Assembly: GCF_016864375.1 (NCBI RefSeq)
Contig: NZ_CP069358.1
Span: 124,001-188,000, forward strand
Direction: 5' to 3'
Length of the DNA stretch: 64,000 nt
Source of the DNA: Microvirga sp. VF16
Lineage (GTDB): Bacteria > Pseudomonadota > Alphaproteobacteria > Rhizobiales > Beijerinckiaceae
A program made the position numbers and the translations under genes. This document shows, one piece after another, positions 1-7,879 of this stretch (position 1 is its first letter; every line of letters begins with the position of its first letter). Under the pieces are notes generated by a model. That model searched no databases. It was given only the letters and a program-made list of their open reading frames with translations, and had not been told where the DNA came from.

Positions 1-840
1 AGCCACAGCCGCGCCAAGCGGCCAGTTGAGCGTGTTGAGGAACTCGTCATAGGCAAGCGTGGCCGCAACCTTGAGACGCCGGCCGCCGATGATCGACGGG
101 GTTGCGAAGGCGCTTGCAGAGAGCGCAAACACGATAATCCCGCCGGACAACACACCCGGCATGATCTGCGGCAGGATGATCCGGCGCATGATCGTGATCT
201 GCCCAGCACCGAGCGAGAGCGCTGCATTCTCGATCTGGGGATCGACCCGCTGCAACGCGGCCCACACCGACAGAACCATGAACGGCATCATAACGTGGGC
301 GAGCGCGATGACGACGCCGGTTTCCGTGAACATGAACGGAATGGGAGAGCCGATCAGCCCAACCGACATCAGGGCCTTGTTGACGACCCCGTTGTTCCCG
401 CCGAAGAGCAAAGCCCATCCGAGCGTGCGCGCGACAACCGAAATGAGGAGCGGCCCGAGGATGATGAGCAGGAAGAAACCTTTCCAGGGCGCGCGCATAC
501 GGTTCAGGATGTAAGCTTCGGGCGCGCCAATAATGGCAGCCGCGAGGGTCGCCAGCGCCGCGACCCGGAAAGTCCGGGCAAACATTTCATAGAAGTACGG
601 GTCCGACCAGATCTCCTGCCAGTTCTTGAGGGTGATCACAAACTGAATGCCTGTGTACTGTCCCCAGTTGTGAAATGAGAGCAGAACCGTCATGGCGAGT
701 GGCACGATTACGATGGCAATGAAGAGAATGAGCGCAGGCAGCAGCAGCGGCCACGGCGCCCGTGCGCCGGAGCGCTCCTGCTTGGCGGGCGCGGGAGCAG
801 CCGGCTCCTGCACTGATGTCATGGAGGCGGAACTGCTCAT
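1..840 (-). CDS. ABC transporter permease, PotB-like (3' end cut by window edge)
   Basis: Inner-membrane permease of a spermidine/putrescine-type importer, read leftward and still open at base 1. The 280 codons seen begin MSSSASMTSVQEPAAP. A first membrane helix follows at about residues 30-52 (PLLLPALILFIAIVIVPLAM), then further hydrophobic spans. The EAA-type loop that contacts the ATPase is visible as ENAALSLGAGQITIMRRIILP at about residues 205-225. The ATG (838-840) overlaps the stop of the upstream ATPase gene as ATGA, which indicates translational coupling. A second permease (PotC-like) is expected just beyond the edge. The substrate is inferred from family resemblance only; polyamines, opines and other small amines are all possible. 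Confidence 0.9.
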   Translation of the reverse strand, partial: MSSSASMTSVQEPAAPAPAKQERSGARAPWPLLLPALILFIAIVIVPLAMTVLLSFHNWGQYTGIQFVITLKNWQEIWSDPYFYEMFARTFRVAALATLAAAIIGAPEAYILNRMRAPWKGFFLLIILGPLLISVVARTLGWALLFGGNNGVVNKALMSVGLIGSPIPFMFTETGVVIALAHVMMPFMVLSVWAALQRVDPQIENAALSLGAGQITIMRRIILPQIMPGVLSGGIIVFALSASAFATPSIIGGRRLKVAATLAYDEFLNTLNWPLGAAVA

Positions 841-1889
841 CGGCCCCCTCCTCCCGGACGGATCACCATGTCCTCGGGGCGCCAGACAAGGCGAACGTTC
901 TCGCCCTCGGCTGGTTGTGCCTCGCCCGTGTTCTGGCGCACGATGATCGCGGGGCCGCACTCGGTTTCACACTGGAACAGCCAATGATTGCCCTGAAAAA
1001 TGCGGTTTGTGATCCGGGCCTTGAGTCCGCTGTCGGATTCGCTGCCGAAGCCGACCTTCTCCGGACGTACAGTGACCATCACGGGACCGGAAGCCCCAGC
1101 GGGCGCCGGCCACTGACAGGAGCCGGCGACGAGACGCGGCGAGGCGGCGTGCCGGTCGATCTCTCCTGGAAATTCGTTGGTCTTACCGAGGAATTGAGAA
1201 ACGAATGCAGAGGCCGGCCTCTCGTAGGCCTCGTGTGGTGTGCCGATCTGCTCGATGCGGCCCTTGCTCATCACGACGATGCGATCCGAGAGCGCCATGG
1301 CTTCGGTCTGATCGTGAGTCACCAGAACGGTGGTGGTGCCGATGCTGCGCTGAATTTGACGCAGCTCGATCTGCATGTCCTCGCGCAGCTTCGCATCGAG
1401 GTTGGAGAGCGGCTCATCGAGCAGGAGCACATCGGGTTTGATGACAAGTGCACGCGCCAGGGCAACGCGCTGCTGCTGTCCGCCGGACATGCGGCGTGGG
1501 TAACGATCCGCGAATCCATCGAGCCCAACCATGGCCAACGCATCACGCACGCGCACCTCACGCTCGGCCCGGGGCACGGCCCGCATCTCGAGCCCGAAGG
1601 CGATGTTCTCTGCAGCCGTCATGTGGGGGAACAAAGCGTAACTCTGAAACACGATGCCGAGACCGCGCTTTGCGGGCTTCACGCTCACAAGGTTGCGGCC
1701 GTTCAGACTGATGGCTCCAGCAGACGGATCCACGAAGCCGGCAATCATCTGCAGCGTGGTAGTCTTGCCACAGCCCGATGGCCCGAGCAGCGAGATGAAT
1801 TCACCCTTGGCAACGGTAAGGGATATGTCTTCGACGGCCACATGATCGCCGAAGCGTTTGGAGACGCGGTTGAGTTCAAGAATGGACAT
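837..1889 (-). CDS. ABC transporter ATP-binding protein, PotA-like
   Basis: Cytoplasmic ATPase of the same importer, 350 residues, a normal length for the PotA/UgpC/MalK group. Walker A is GPSGCGKTT at about residues 36-44, the Q-loop follows (GLGIVFQSYALFPHM), the signature is MSGGQQQRVALARAL, Walker B is VLLLDEPLSNLDAKLRE and the H-loop is VLVTHDQTEAM. The region after residue 240 fits the TOBE domain usual for polyamine-type importers (VTVRPEKVGF near residue 272). It lies 86 bp after the binding-protein gene and shares ATGA with the permease gene, so the three form one operon. Confidence 0.95.
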   Translation of the reverse strand: MSILELNRVSKRFGDHVAVEDISLTVAKGEFISLLGPSGCGKTTTLQMIAGFVDPSAGAISLNGRNLVSVKPAKRGLGIVFQSYALFPHMTAAENIAFGLEMRAVPRAEREVRVRDALAMVGLDGFADRYPRRMSGGQQQRVALARALVIKPDVLLLDEPLSNLDAKLREDMQIELRQIQRSIGTTTVLVTHDQTEAMALSDRIVVMSKGRIEQIGTPHEAYERPASAFVSQFLGKTNEFPGEIDRHAASPRLVAGSCQWPAPAGASGPVMVTVRPEKVGFGSESDSGLKARITNRIFQGNHWLFQCETECGPAIIVRQNTGEAQPAEGENVRLVWRPEDMVIRPGGGGR

Positions 1890-1975
1890 GCGCTCGGTCA
1901 GACCCTCTGGAGCTTGAAGGAGGTCCGACCCCGGTTTCCACCGAGGCCGGACGGCAAGTCAGGGCGCTGCGCGTA

Positions 1976-3013
1976 TCAGCGCTCGACCTCACGGTTCCAG
2001 CGCTTCGTCCATTCGTCACGCTTGGCGTTGATGCTGGTCCAGTCGGGATTGTACAGGCTGGCGGCACGCTCGCCGATCGGCGCCATCTTTCCGAGTTCGG
2101 CCGGCACCTCGACCTTCTTGTTGACGGGGCCGTAACCGTAATCCTTGAGCAGGATAAGCTGAATCTTCGGCTCCAGCATCGCCTTGATGAATTCGGAGGC
2201 GATCGGCGAGGCGTTCGGTTTCTCGATCGGACAGGCTGAAGCAAGCAGCGACACCGCACCCTCTTTGGGGTAGACGAAATCGACCGGGAATCCGGTATTG
2301 GCAAAGGACTGCACGCGGCCCGTGCCCCACACGGCGAGGGCAGCCTGTCCGGACTGGAAGAGTTCCGTCATCTTGCCAGGTGACGGCTCGTAGGCGAGCA
2401 CGTTCGGATTGACGTCCTTCTTCATGATATCGAAGCCGGCCTCGACGTTCTTCTCACCGCCGCCATTCATCTTCGCGAACATGAGGAGCGTGTAGAGACC
2501 GTAGGTGTTGTTGATCGGCGGAATGACGATCAAGCCCTTGTATTTGGGGTCCTTGAGATCATTCCATGACGTCGGCGCGGCCCAGCCTTTCTCTTCGAAG
2601 AATTTCTTGTTGTACATCAGGCCGGTTGCAACAAAGCCGACAGCGACGGCACGGTCGTCCTTGAACCGCGCAGTGTCGTACAGATCGGCTGTCGGAAGGT
2701 TCTGAACCTGCCCGCAGAAGCCAAGTTCGATGGCTTGGTACATCGGGCCGTCATCGACGATGGCGACGTCGATTTGTTGATTGCCTTTCTGCGCCTGCAG
2801 CTTGGCCAGGGTGTCGGTGGAATTACCAGCGACATATTCGACCTTGACGCCATGCTTCTTCTCGAAGTCCGAGATGACTTCGTCGCGCATCGTCTTCTCG
2901 AACGACCCACCATATCCTGCGACATACAAGGTCTTCTGCTGTGCCATTGCCGGAGTTGCAGAGACGACGAGCGCCGCGAGGCTCACTGCGGTAAACAAGC
3001 CGGAAATCTTCAT
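1976..3013 (-). CDS. ABC transporter substrate-binding protein, PotD-like
   Basis: Periplasmic binding protein of 345 residues, first gene of the leftward importer operon. A Sec signal peptide is clear (positive MKISG, hydrophobic core, cleavage expected after TPAMA). The mature part has the extended fold typical of polyamine/2-aminoethylphosphonate-type binding proteins, with YGGSFEKTMRDEVISDFEKK near the N-terminus and AVWGTGRVQSFANTGFPVDF in the second half. A purine-rich ribosome site (AGAGGAA) precedes the ATG. The divergent LysR gene begins 165 bp away and the shared promoter region carries a perfect palindrome. The exact ligand cannot be read from the sequence. Confidence 0.93.
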   Translation of the reverse strand: MKISGLFTAVSLAALVVSATPAMAQQKTLYVAGYGGSFEKTMRDEVISDFEKKHGVKVEYVAGNSTDTLAKLQAQKGNQQIDVAIVDDGPMYQAIELGFCGQVQNLPTADLYDTARFKDDRAVAVGFVATGLMYNKKFFEEKGWAAPTSWNDLKDPKYKGLIVIPPINNTYGLYTLLMFAKMNGGGEKNVEAGFDIMKKDVNPNVLAYEPSPGKMTELFQSGQAALAVWGTGRVQSFANTGFPVDFVYPKEGAVSLLASACPIEKPNASPIASEFIKAMLEPKIQLILLKDYGYGPVNKKVEVPAELGKMAPIGERAASLYNPDWTSINAKRDEWTKRWNREVER

Positions 3014-3133
3014 GTAATTCTGTTCCTCTTCTTTGAATCGTCAGTAAACTGACGAAGATGTCCCTCTTATTAGTCCGCCGACGAGCCGCGACGGTGGCCA
3101 ACGATCCCAACTCGTATATTGATCGTCAAATGC

Positions 3134-3146
3134 ATAATGGCATTAT
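3134..3146. promoter_or_regulatory. Perfect 13-bp palindrome between divergent potD-like and lysR genes
   Basis: ATAATG-G-CATTAT is a perfect inverted repeat 33 bp upstream of the LysR start and about 120 bp upstream of the binding-protein start. A related element, TGAATGTTATGAATG, lies a few bases on. Such sites between a lysR gene and its divergent target usually bind the LysR protein. That role is inferred. Confidence 0.45.
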
Positions 3147-3178
3147 CTTCATGCCTGAATGTTATGAATGGAGACCGC

Positions 3179-4132
3179 ATGCCAGCAATCAATCTGAGGC
3201 AGGTAGAGGCGTTCCGAGCGGTCATGCTCTCAGGCAGCGTGACCGCTGCGGCCAGCATAATGGGGATCACCCAGCCGGCGGCGAGCCGCCTGCTGCGTGA
3301 CCTTCAGTCAGTGTTGAAAATGCCGCTGTTTGAAAAACGAGGCACCGGCCTCGTGCCGACTGCAGCAGCGACGGCCCTCTACGCCGAAGTCGAGCGCTCT
3401 TTCTCTGGCCTCGACCGCATCTCCGCTGCGGCGGAGGAAATCCGAACACGACGCACCGGTATGCTGCGCGTCGCCGCTCTGCCGGCGTTGGCCAACGGCT
3501 TCATGCCGCGCTTCGCCGGCCATTTTCTCAGGGACAGGCCCAACCTTAGCTTCTCCCTCTTTGGCGTGATTTCGCCACTCGTGATCGATTGGGTGCTGAA
3601 CCTCCAGTGCGACCTCGGCTTCGCAGAGGCGCCGATGGCGCATGCAGGCCTCCCCTCCATGCGCATGCCGACACTGCCACGTGTTGCCATCCTCCCGGAA
3701 GGACATCATCTTTGCGCCAAGTCGGTGCTGCGCCCCCGCGATTTCGAGGGCGAAACATTCATTTCGCTGACGCCAGGCAGCAGCAGCAGGCACTTGATCG
3801 ACAGCGTTTTCACCAAGCACGGCATCTCACGCGTTCTTCGGATCGAGACGACTCTGTCGGAGATCATGTGCGGCATGGTTTCCTCAGGACTCGGTGTCTC
3901 TATCTGCGATCCTTTCACAGCCGCAGAATTTGCATCGCGCGGCGTCGTCTCCCGTCCCTTTATACCGCGCATCGACTTCGAGTTTGCGGCAGTCTTCCCA
4001 CCGCAGCGCCGTCCTTCGCCTGTCGCAGAAGAATTCGTTGAAGCTTTCTCGGCACACGTGCGGGCAATGGAAACGTCAATCCTCTCTGCCCCACCGAAAC
4101 CAGTGCGGAAAAAGCGTAAGCCAAGCCTGTAG
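3179..4132 (+). CDS. LysR-family transcriptional regulator
   Basis: DNA-binding regulator of 317 residues from the chosen ATG, which follows GGAG at a suitable distance and gives the canonical start MPAINLRQVEAFRAVMLSGS. Starts further upstream would add a non-conserved extension. The winged helix-turn-helix occupies about residues 1-60 (VTAAASIMGITQPAASRLLRD). The rest is the co-inducer-binding domain. The C-terminus is unusually basic (KPVRKKRKPSL). It is divergent from the potD-like operon, which it probably controls together with itself; the inducer is unknown. Confidence 0.93.
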   Translation: MPAINLRQVEAFRAVMLSGSVTAAASIMGITQPAASRLLRDLQSVLKMPLFEKRGTGLVPTAAATALYAEVERSFSGLDRISAAAEEIRTRRTGMLRVAALPALANGFMPRFAGHFLRDRPNLSFSLFGVISPLVIDWVLNLQCDLGFAEAPMAHAGLPSMRMPTLPRVAILPEGHHLCAKSVLRPRDFEGETFISLTPGSSSRHLIDSVFTKHGISRVLRIETTLSEIMCGMVSSGLGVSICDPFTAAEFASRGVVSRPFIPRIDFEFAAVFPPQRRPSPVAEEFVEAFSAHVRAMETSILSAPPKPVRKKRKPSL

Positions 4133-4274
4133 CCTCACTATCTGGCAGCGGCGGAGCTTTCGGGCCGGATGGGTTTCAACATTGGCCGACCCCGAGTGCG
4201 CTCAGGTCAACGTCGCGAGCTTTGGCAGCTTCAGCAGACCTCGGGCACTAGGTCATGGCTCCTTGACTGCCGCA

Positions 4275-5186
4275 TCAATGGGTTGTCAGCCCGGCGATAC
4301 TCAGCGGTGCAGTGTCCCTAACGAACGCGGTAAATTTCCGCTCCAGTTCTGATTCCGGACGACGCAACGACTGCAGCAATGAGATCGGCATCTTGATCTG
4401 AGGCTCAAATCGCCTCACCTCTATCATGCCTGACGTAAAGTTCGTGGCAGTTTCGAGGTCGACCAGCCCGACGCCGACACCTTCGCTGACCAGCTTGCAC
4501 AAGGCACTGCCGACGGTTACCTCCAGCCGCTGCGGCAAGGCGATGCCATGTTCAGCTAGCACCGCTTCGACCTGCTTCCGGATGATATCGGGGCGAGAAA
4601 GGCTGATAAGGTAGACGGACGTCAAATCACGCGGCGTGACGCAGTCCTTCCGGGCAAGCGGGTGATCCTTCGGCATGACGCAGACGGTGTCGATGCTGAA
4701 CAGGTCGGTGCGCTTGATCGACACGTCGTTCGTCGATGCCTGCGCGATCCCTATGTCGAGGCGCCCCTGCCCTACCATCTGGGCGATATCCGGCGAGGAA
4801 AACGTCTCGAGGGTCAGATTGGCATTCGGGAAATGCTGAAGGAATCTTGCGACGAGCTTGGGCATCCAGCCCATGGATAGCGCCGGAATGACGCCGACCA
4901 CAAGGCGGCCGTGCTTCAACTCGTGCAGCTCGCGCCCAATTCCCGAAAGGATTTCCAACCCTATGAAACTGCGGGCGACCTCCTTGTAGAAGGTGCGGGC
5001 TTCAAATGTCGGCATCAGGCCGCTCTGGGTTCGCTCGAACAGCTTGAGGCCCAGTTCGTCCTCAAGAGCCTTCAATGCCTTGCTGACGGCAGGCTGCGAT
5101 ACCCGAAGTGCATTGGCGGCTTCCGTAATGGTGCCACGCTCCATGATCGCTTTGAAGAACTCCATCTGCCGGTAAGTCAAGCGCAT
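4275..5186 (-). CDS. LysR-family transcriptional regulator
   Basis: Second LysR regulator, 303 residues, a typical length. The helix-turn-helix is at about residues 3-60 (TITEAANALRVSQPAVSKALKAL), followed by a standard effector domain. GGAGG sits six bases before the ATG. It converges with the preceding LysR gene and diverges from the Opp-type operon at 5386, with a 199-bp intergenic region. It is therefore the best candidate for regulator of that operon. It is clearly related to, but not a recent duplicate of, the regulator at 3179 (similar HTH, low identity elsewhere). Confidence 0.93.
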   Translation of the reverse strand: MRLTYRQMEFFKAIMERGTITEAANALRVSQPAVSKALKALEDELGLKLFERTQSGLMPTFEARTFYKEVARSFIGLEILSGIGRELHELKHGRLVVGVIPALSMGWMPKLVARFLQHFPNANLTLETFSSPDIAQMVGQGRLDIGIAQASTNDVSIKRTDLFSIDTVCVMPKDHPLARKDCVTPRDLTSVYLISLSRPDIIRKQVEAVLAEHGIALPQRLEVTVGSALCKLVSEGVGVGLVDLETATNFTSGMIEVRRFEPQIKMPISLLQSLRRPESELERKFTAFVRDTAPLSIAGLTTH

Positions 5187-5385
5187 GGATAACCTCCGGT
5201 TATGACCGCCCGAACTTTATGAATTTGACGCAGGATGGATGCCACGTAAGCTGAATGTTGTCAAAAATAAACCCGCACGCTCCTTAACGAAATAACAGCG
5301 GGTCTCCAGAGTTGTTCAGCAGCGATGAAGTATTCATCCCTGCTCTTAGTGCCGACCATAGTCGACAGAAACAAGGGAGAATGTG

Positions 5386-6918
5386 ATGCGCAAATATGTT
5401 CTGCTGAATACATTGACAGCGAGCCTTACGTTATTTCTATCTACAACCGCAATTGTCTATGCTGCTCCTTCAGGCGTATTGAAGATTGCTGTCGGAGCTG
5501 ACCCAGAAACATTCGACCCGCATTTCAATGATCTGCCGACCGGCAACACGGTCGACCTGCATGTCCTTGAGGGGCTCTTCCGCCTCGACGCCGAAAACAA
5601 CGTCGTCAAAGAGCTTGCAACGGACTACAGCTACTCGGACGACGGCAAGGTCTTTACCGTCAAGATCGAGAAGGGTCGGAAATTCAGCAACGGCGATCCT
5701 TTGAACGCGCAAGCTGTGGCGGCATCGTTCAATCGGCTGCTCGATCCGAAGGTCGCCTCAATCTACCGCGGCCTCTATTCGTCGATCCAGCGCGTGACCG
5801 CAACAGATGATGAGACCATCCAGTTTCACACGGCGGAGCCGAACGGCCACATTCTGCTCCTGCTAGCGTCGACGACGGCAACGATCGTCAATGTCTCAGC
5901 CATCGAGAAAATGGGACCGGAGCACAGCCGCAAGCCGGTCGGGAGCGGACCTTACAAGGTCGAAAGCTTCGTCGGCGGAGAGCGATACCGGCTTGTCCCC
6001 AACCCGAGCTATCAGGGCAAGTTTCCGGCGAAGCTCGAGGCCATCGAGTTTCTCGTGGTTCCCGAGGACGGATCGCGCATGGCTCTCATGGAAACGGGCG
6101 AAGTCGATATCGTCGAGCGCGTGCCGCCGGAATCCATTGCGGCGATCGATGCTCTCGACAAGGCATCCGTCATGAAGCCACCGAGCATGTTCTCCATCAA
6201 CATGGAGATCGTGTTGCGCGGCGCAATGGAGAATCCCAAGGTTCGGGAAGCGCTCAACCTGGCTGTGGACCGAAAAGGCATGGTAGAAGGCATTCTCGGC
6301 GGACTCGGCACCCCTTCCGTCACGATGCCCGGACCCGGAACCCAGAATGAGCTCCGCGTGACGTTTGATCCGATCCCCTATGACCCCCAGCGCGCAAAAG
6401 CACTCCTGCAGGAAGCTGGATATGGCCCCGGCCAGTTGAGCATCACGATGGTTTGTCCCAACGGTCGTTACATCAAGGATGCCATGGTCTGCCAAGCCCT
6501 CCAGGGTTCGTTCCAGGCGATCGGAATCAATGCCAACGCAAAGGTCGTGGATCGTGGAACTTGGAGCGAGATCATAGGTCGCAAGCCGGACAAGCGCGAA
6601 GACAATATGGGTATGGTCGGCCGCGCAACCGCGGGAATGGACTTCACGCTTTACCGCCTGTTTAAGACAGGCGTCGGAGCCAATACCACCGGCTACTCGA
6701 GCCCAAAGATCGACAAGTTGCTGGCCGAAGGCCGCGCAACCACTGACCTGAAGAAGCAGAAGGAAATCTATGCCGAGATCCAGAAGCAGATCTGGGAGGA
6801 TCGCCCCTTCGTCTTCCTCTGGTACCAGACCCAGGCGGTTGGGGTTTCTGACCGGGTGAAGGGCTTCCAGGTTCAGCCCAACGAGACGATGCAGTTCGAC
6901 AAGATTTCGCTGCAGTAA
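5386..6918 (+). CDS. Peptide/opine-type ABC transporter substrate-binding protein (SBP family 5)
   Basis: Periplasmic binding protein of 510 residues, the usual size for the OppA/DppA/NikA family (SBP_bac_5). A Sec signal peptide ends near IVYAAPSG. The family start is seen as LKIAVGADPETFDPHFND, and AVAASFNRLLDPK and NPSYQGKFPAKLEAIEFLVV match the two conserved family segments. AAGGGAGA at 5373-5380 favours the ATG at 5386 over the GTG at 5383, which is too close. It is the first gene of a six-gene rightward operon. Ligands of this family include peptides, opines, nickel and sugars. The downstream catabolic genes suggest an amino compound. Confidence 0.93.
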   Translation: MRKYVLLNTLTASLTLFLSTTAIVYAAPSGVLKIAVGADPETFDPHFNDLPTGNTVDLHVLEGLFRLDAENNVVKELATDYSYSDDGKVFTVKIEKGRKFSNGDPLNAQAVAASFNRLLDPKVASIYRGLYSSIQRVTATDDETIQFHTAEPNGHILLLLASTTATIVNVSAIEKMGPEHSRKPVGSGPYKVESFVGGERYRLVPNPSYQGKFPAKLEAIEFLVVPEDGSRMALMETGEVDIVERVPPESIAAIDALDKASVMKPPSMFSINMEIVLRGAMENPKVREALNLAVDRKGMVEGILGGLGTPSVTMPGPGTQNELRVTFDPIPYDPQRAKALLQEAGYGPGQLSITMVCPNGRYIKDAMVCQALQGSFQAIGINANAKVVDRGTWSEIIGRKPDKREDNMGMVGRATAGMDFTLYRLFKTGVGANTTGYSSPKIDKLLAEGRATTDLKKQKEIYAEIQKQIWEDRPFVFLWYQTQAVGVSDRVKGFQVQPNETMQFDKISLQ

Positions 6919-6945
6919 CGTCCCTCAAGGTGAGAGCCCAGGCCC

Positions 6946-7872
6946 ATGTTCGTGTTCAAGCGTATGATAGCGGCTATTCCGACACTCGTGATCGTCTCGC
7001 TCCTGGTGTTCTGGTTTGTCGATCTCATTCCGGGCGACCCTGCGCGCATTCAGGCGGGTCCTATGGCCACGCCTGAAGAGGTAGAGGTCATCCGCGAACG
7101 CATGGGGCTGAACCTGCCGGCTCTCACCCGTTACGCCCACTTCCTGGAGGGCATCGTCAACCCTGAGGTTGCGGTGTCGCTGCGGACCGGTCGCCCAATC
7201 TCAATCGAGATTAGCGAGCGGCTTCCCAATACACTGATCATCGCCATCGGCGGCCTTATCGTAGGCGTCCTGCTCGGGACCATTGCAGGACTCGCCTCTG
7301 CGCTCTGCCAGGGCACCTGGACAGATACCCTGATCACGGCGATTACTCTCGCTGGCATATCCATGCCAATCTACTGGCTCGGATTGCTGTGCATATGGCT
7401 GTTCGCCGTCTATCTCGGCTGGCTGCCGGCGGCCGGCGCGCAGACATGGGCGCACTTCGTTCTTCCGATCCTGGCAGTGGCAACGCGCCCTGCAGCTATG
7501 TTCAGCCGCTTAGTAACGGCCAGCCTGCTGGAGGTCGTCGGCAAGGATTACCTCGACACTGCTCGGTCGAAAGGATTGAGCGAGGTGCAGGTGCTGCTTC
7601 GCCATGCCTTGAGAAATTCGCTGGTCGCCTCGGTTTCTGTTGCGGGCGTGCAATTCGGCGCAATGCTTGGCGGCTCCGTCGTCACGGAAACCGTGTTCGG
7701 CATTCCGGGCGTCGGTCGGATGCTCGTCGACGCCGTCACGCGCGCCGACTACCCCGTCATTCAGTATGCGATCCTGATGTTCGCGTTCTTCTTCGTGATG
7801 ATCAATCTCCTGACCGACATTGCTACGCAATGGCTTGATCCGCGGACCCGGCAAAGCGCTGGCGCAGCGTAG
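6946..7872 (+). CDS. ABC transporter permease, DppB/OppB-like
   Basis: Inner-membrane permease of 308 residues with about six helices. The N-terminal helix (MFVFKRMIAAIPTLVIVSLL) and the following LIPGDPARI are hallmarks of the first permease of peptide-type importers. The EAA loop is at about residues 190-215 (DYLDTARSKGLSEVQVLLRH), and the conserved end segment ETVFGIPGVGRMLVDAV is present. It starts 27 bp after the binding protein and ends 7 bp before the fused permease/ATPase gene. Confidence 0.95.
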   Translation: MFVFKRMIAAIPTLVIVSLLVFWFVDLIPGDPARIQAGPMATPEEVEVIRERMGLNLPALTRYAHFLEGIVNPEVAVSLRTGRPISIEISERLPNTLIIAIGGLIVGVLLGTIAGLASALCQGTWTDTLITAITLAGISMPIYWLGLLCIWLFAVYLGWLPAAGAQTWAHFVLPILAVATRPAAMFSRLVTASLLEVVGKDYLDTARSKGLSEVQVLLRHALRNSLVASVSVAGVQFGAMLGGSVVTETVFGIPGVGRMLVDAVTRADYPVIQYAILMFAFFFVMINLLTDIATQWLDPRTRQSAGAA

Positions 7873-7879
7873 GGAGGGA

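Noticed and set aside
762..2135. Rightward open frame of 457 codons opposite the potA-like gene
   Set aside because: Antisense to a complete ABC ATPase.
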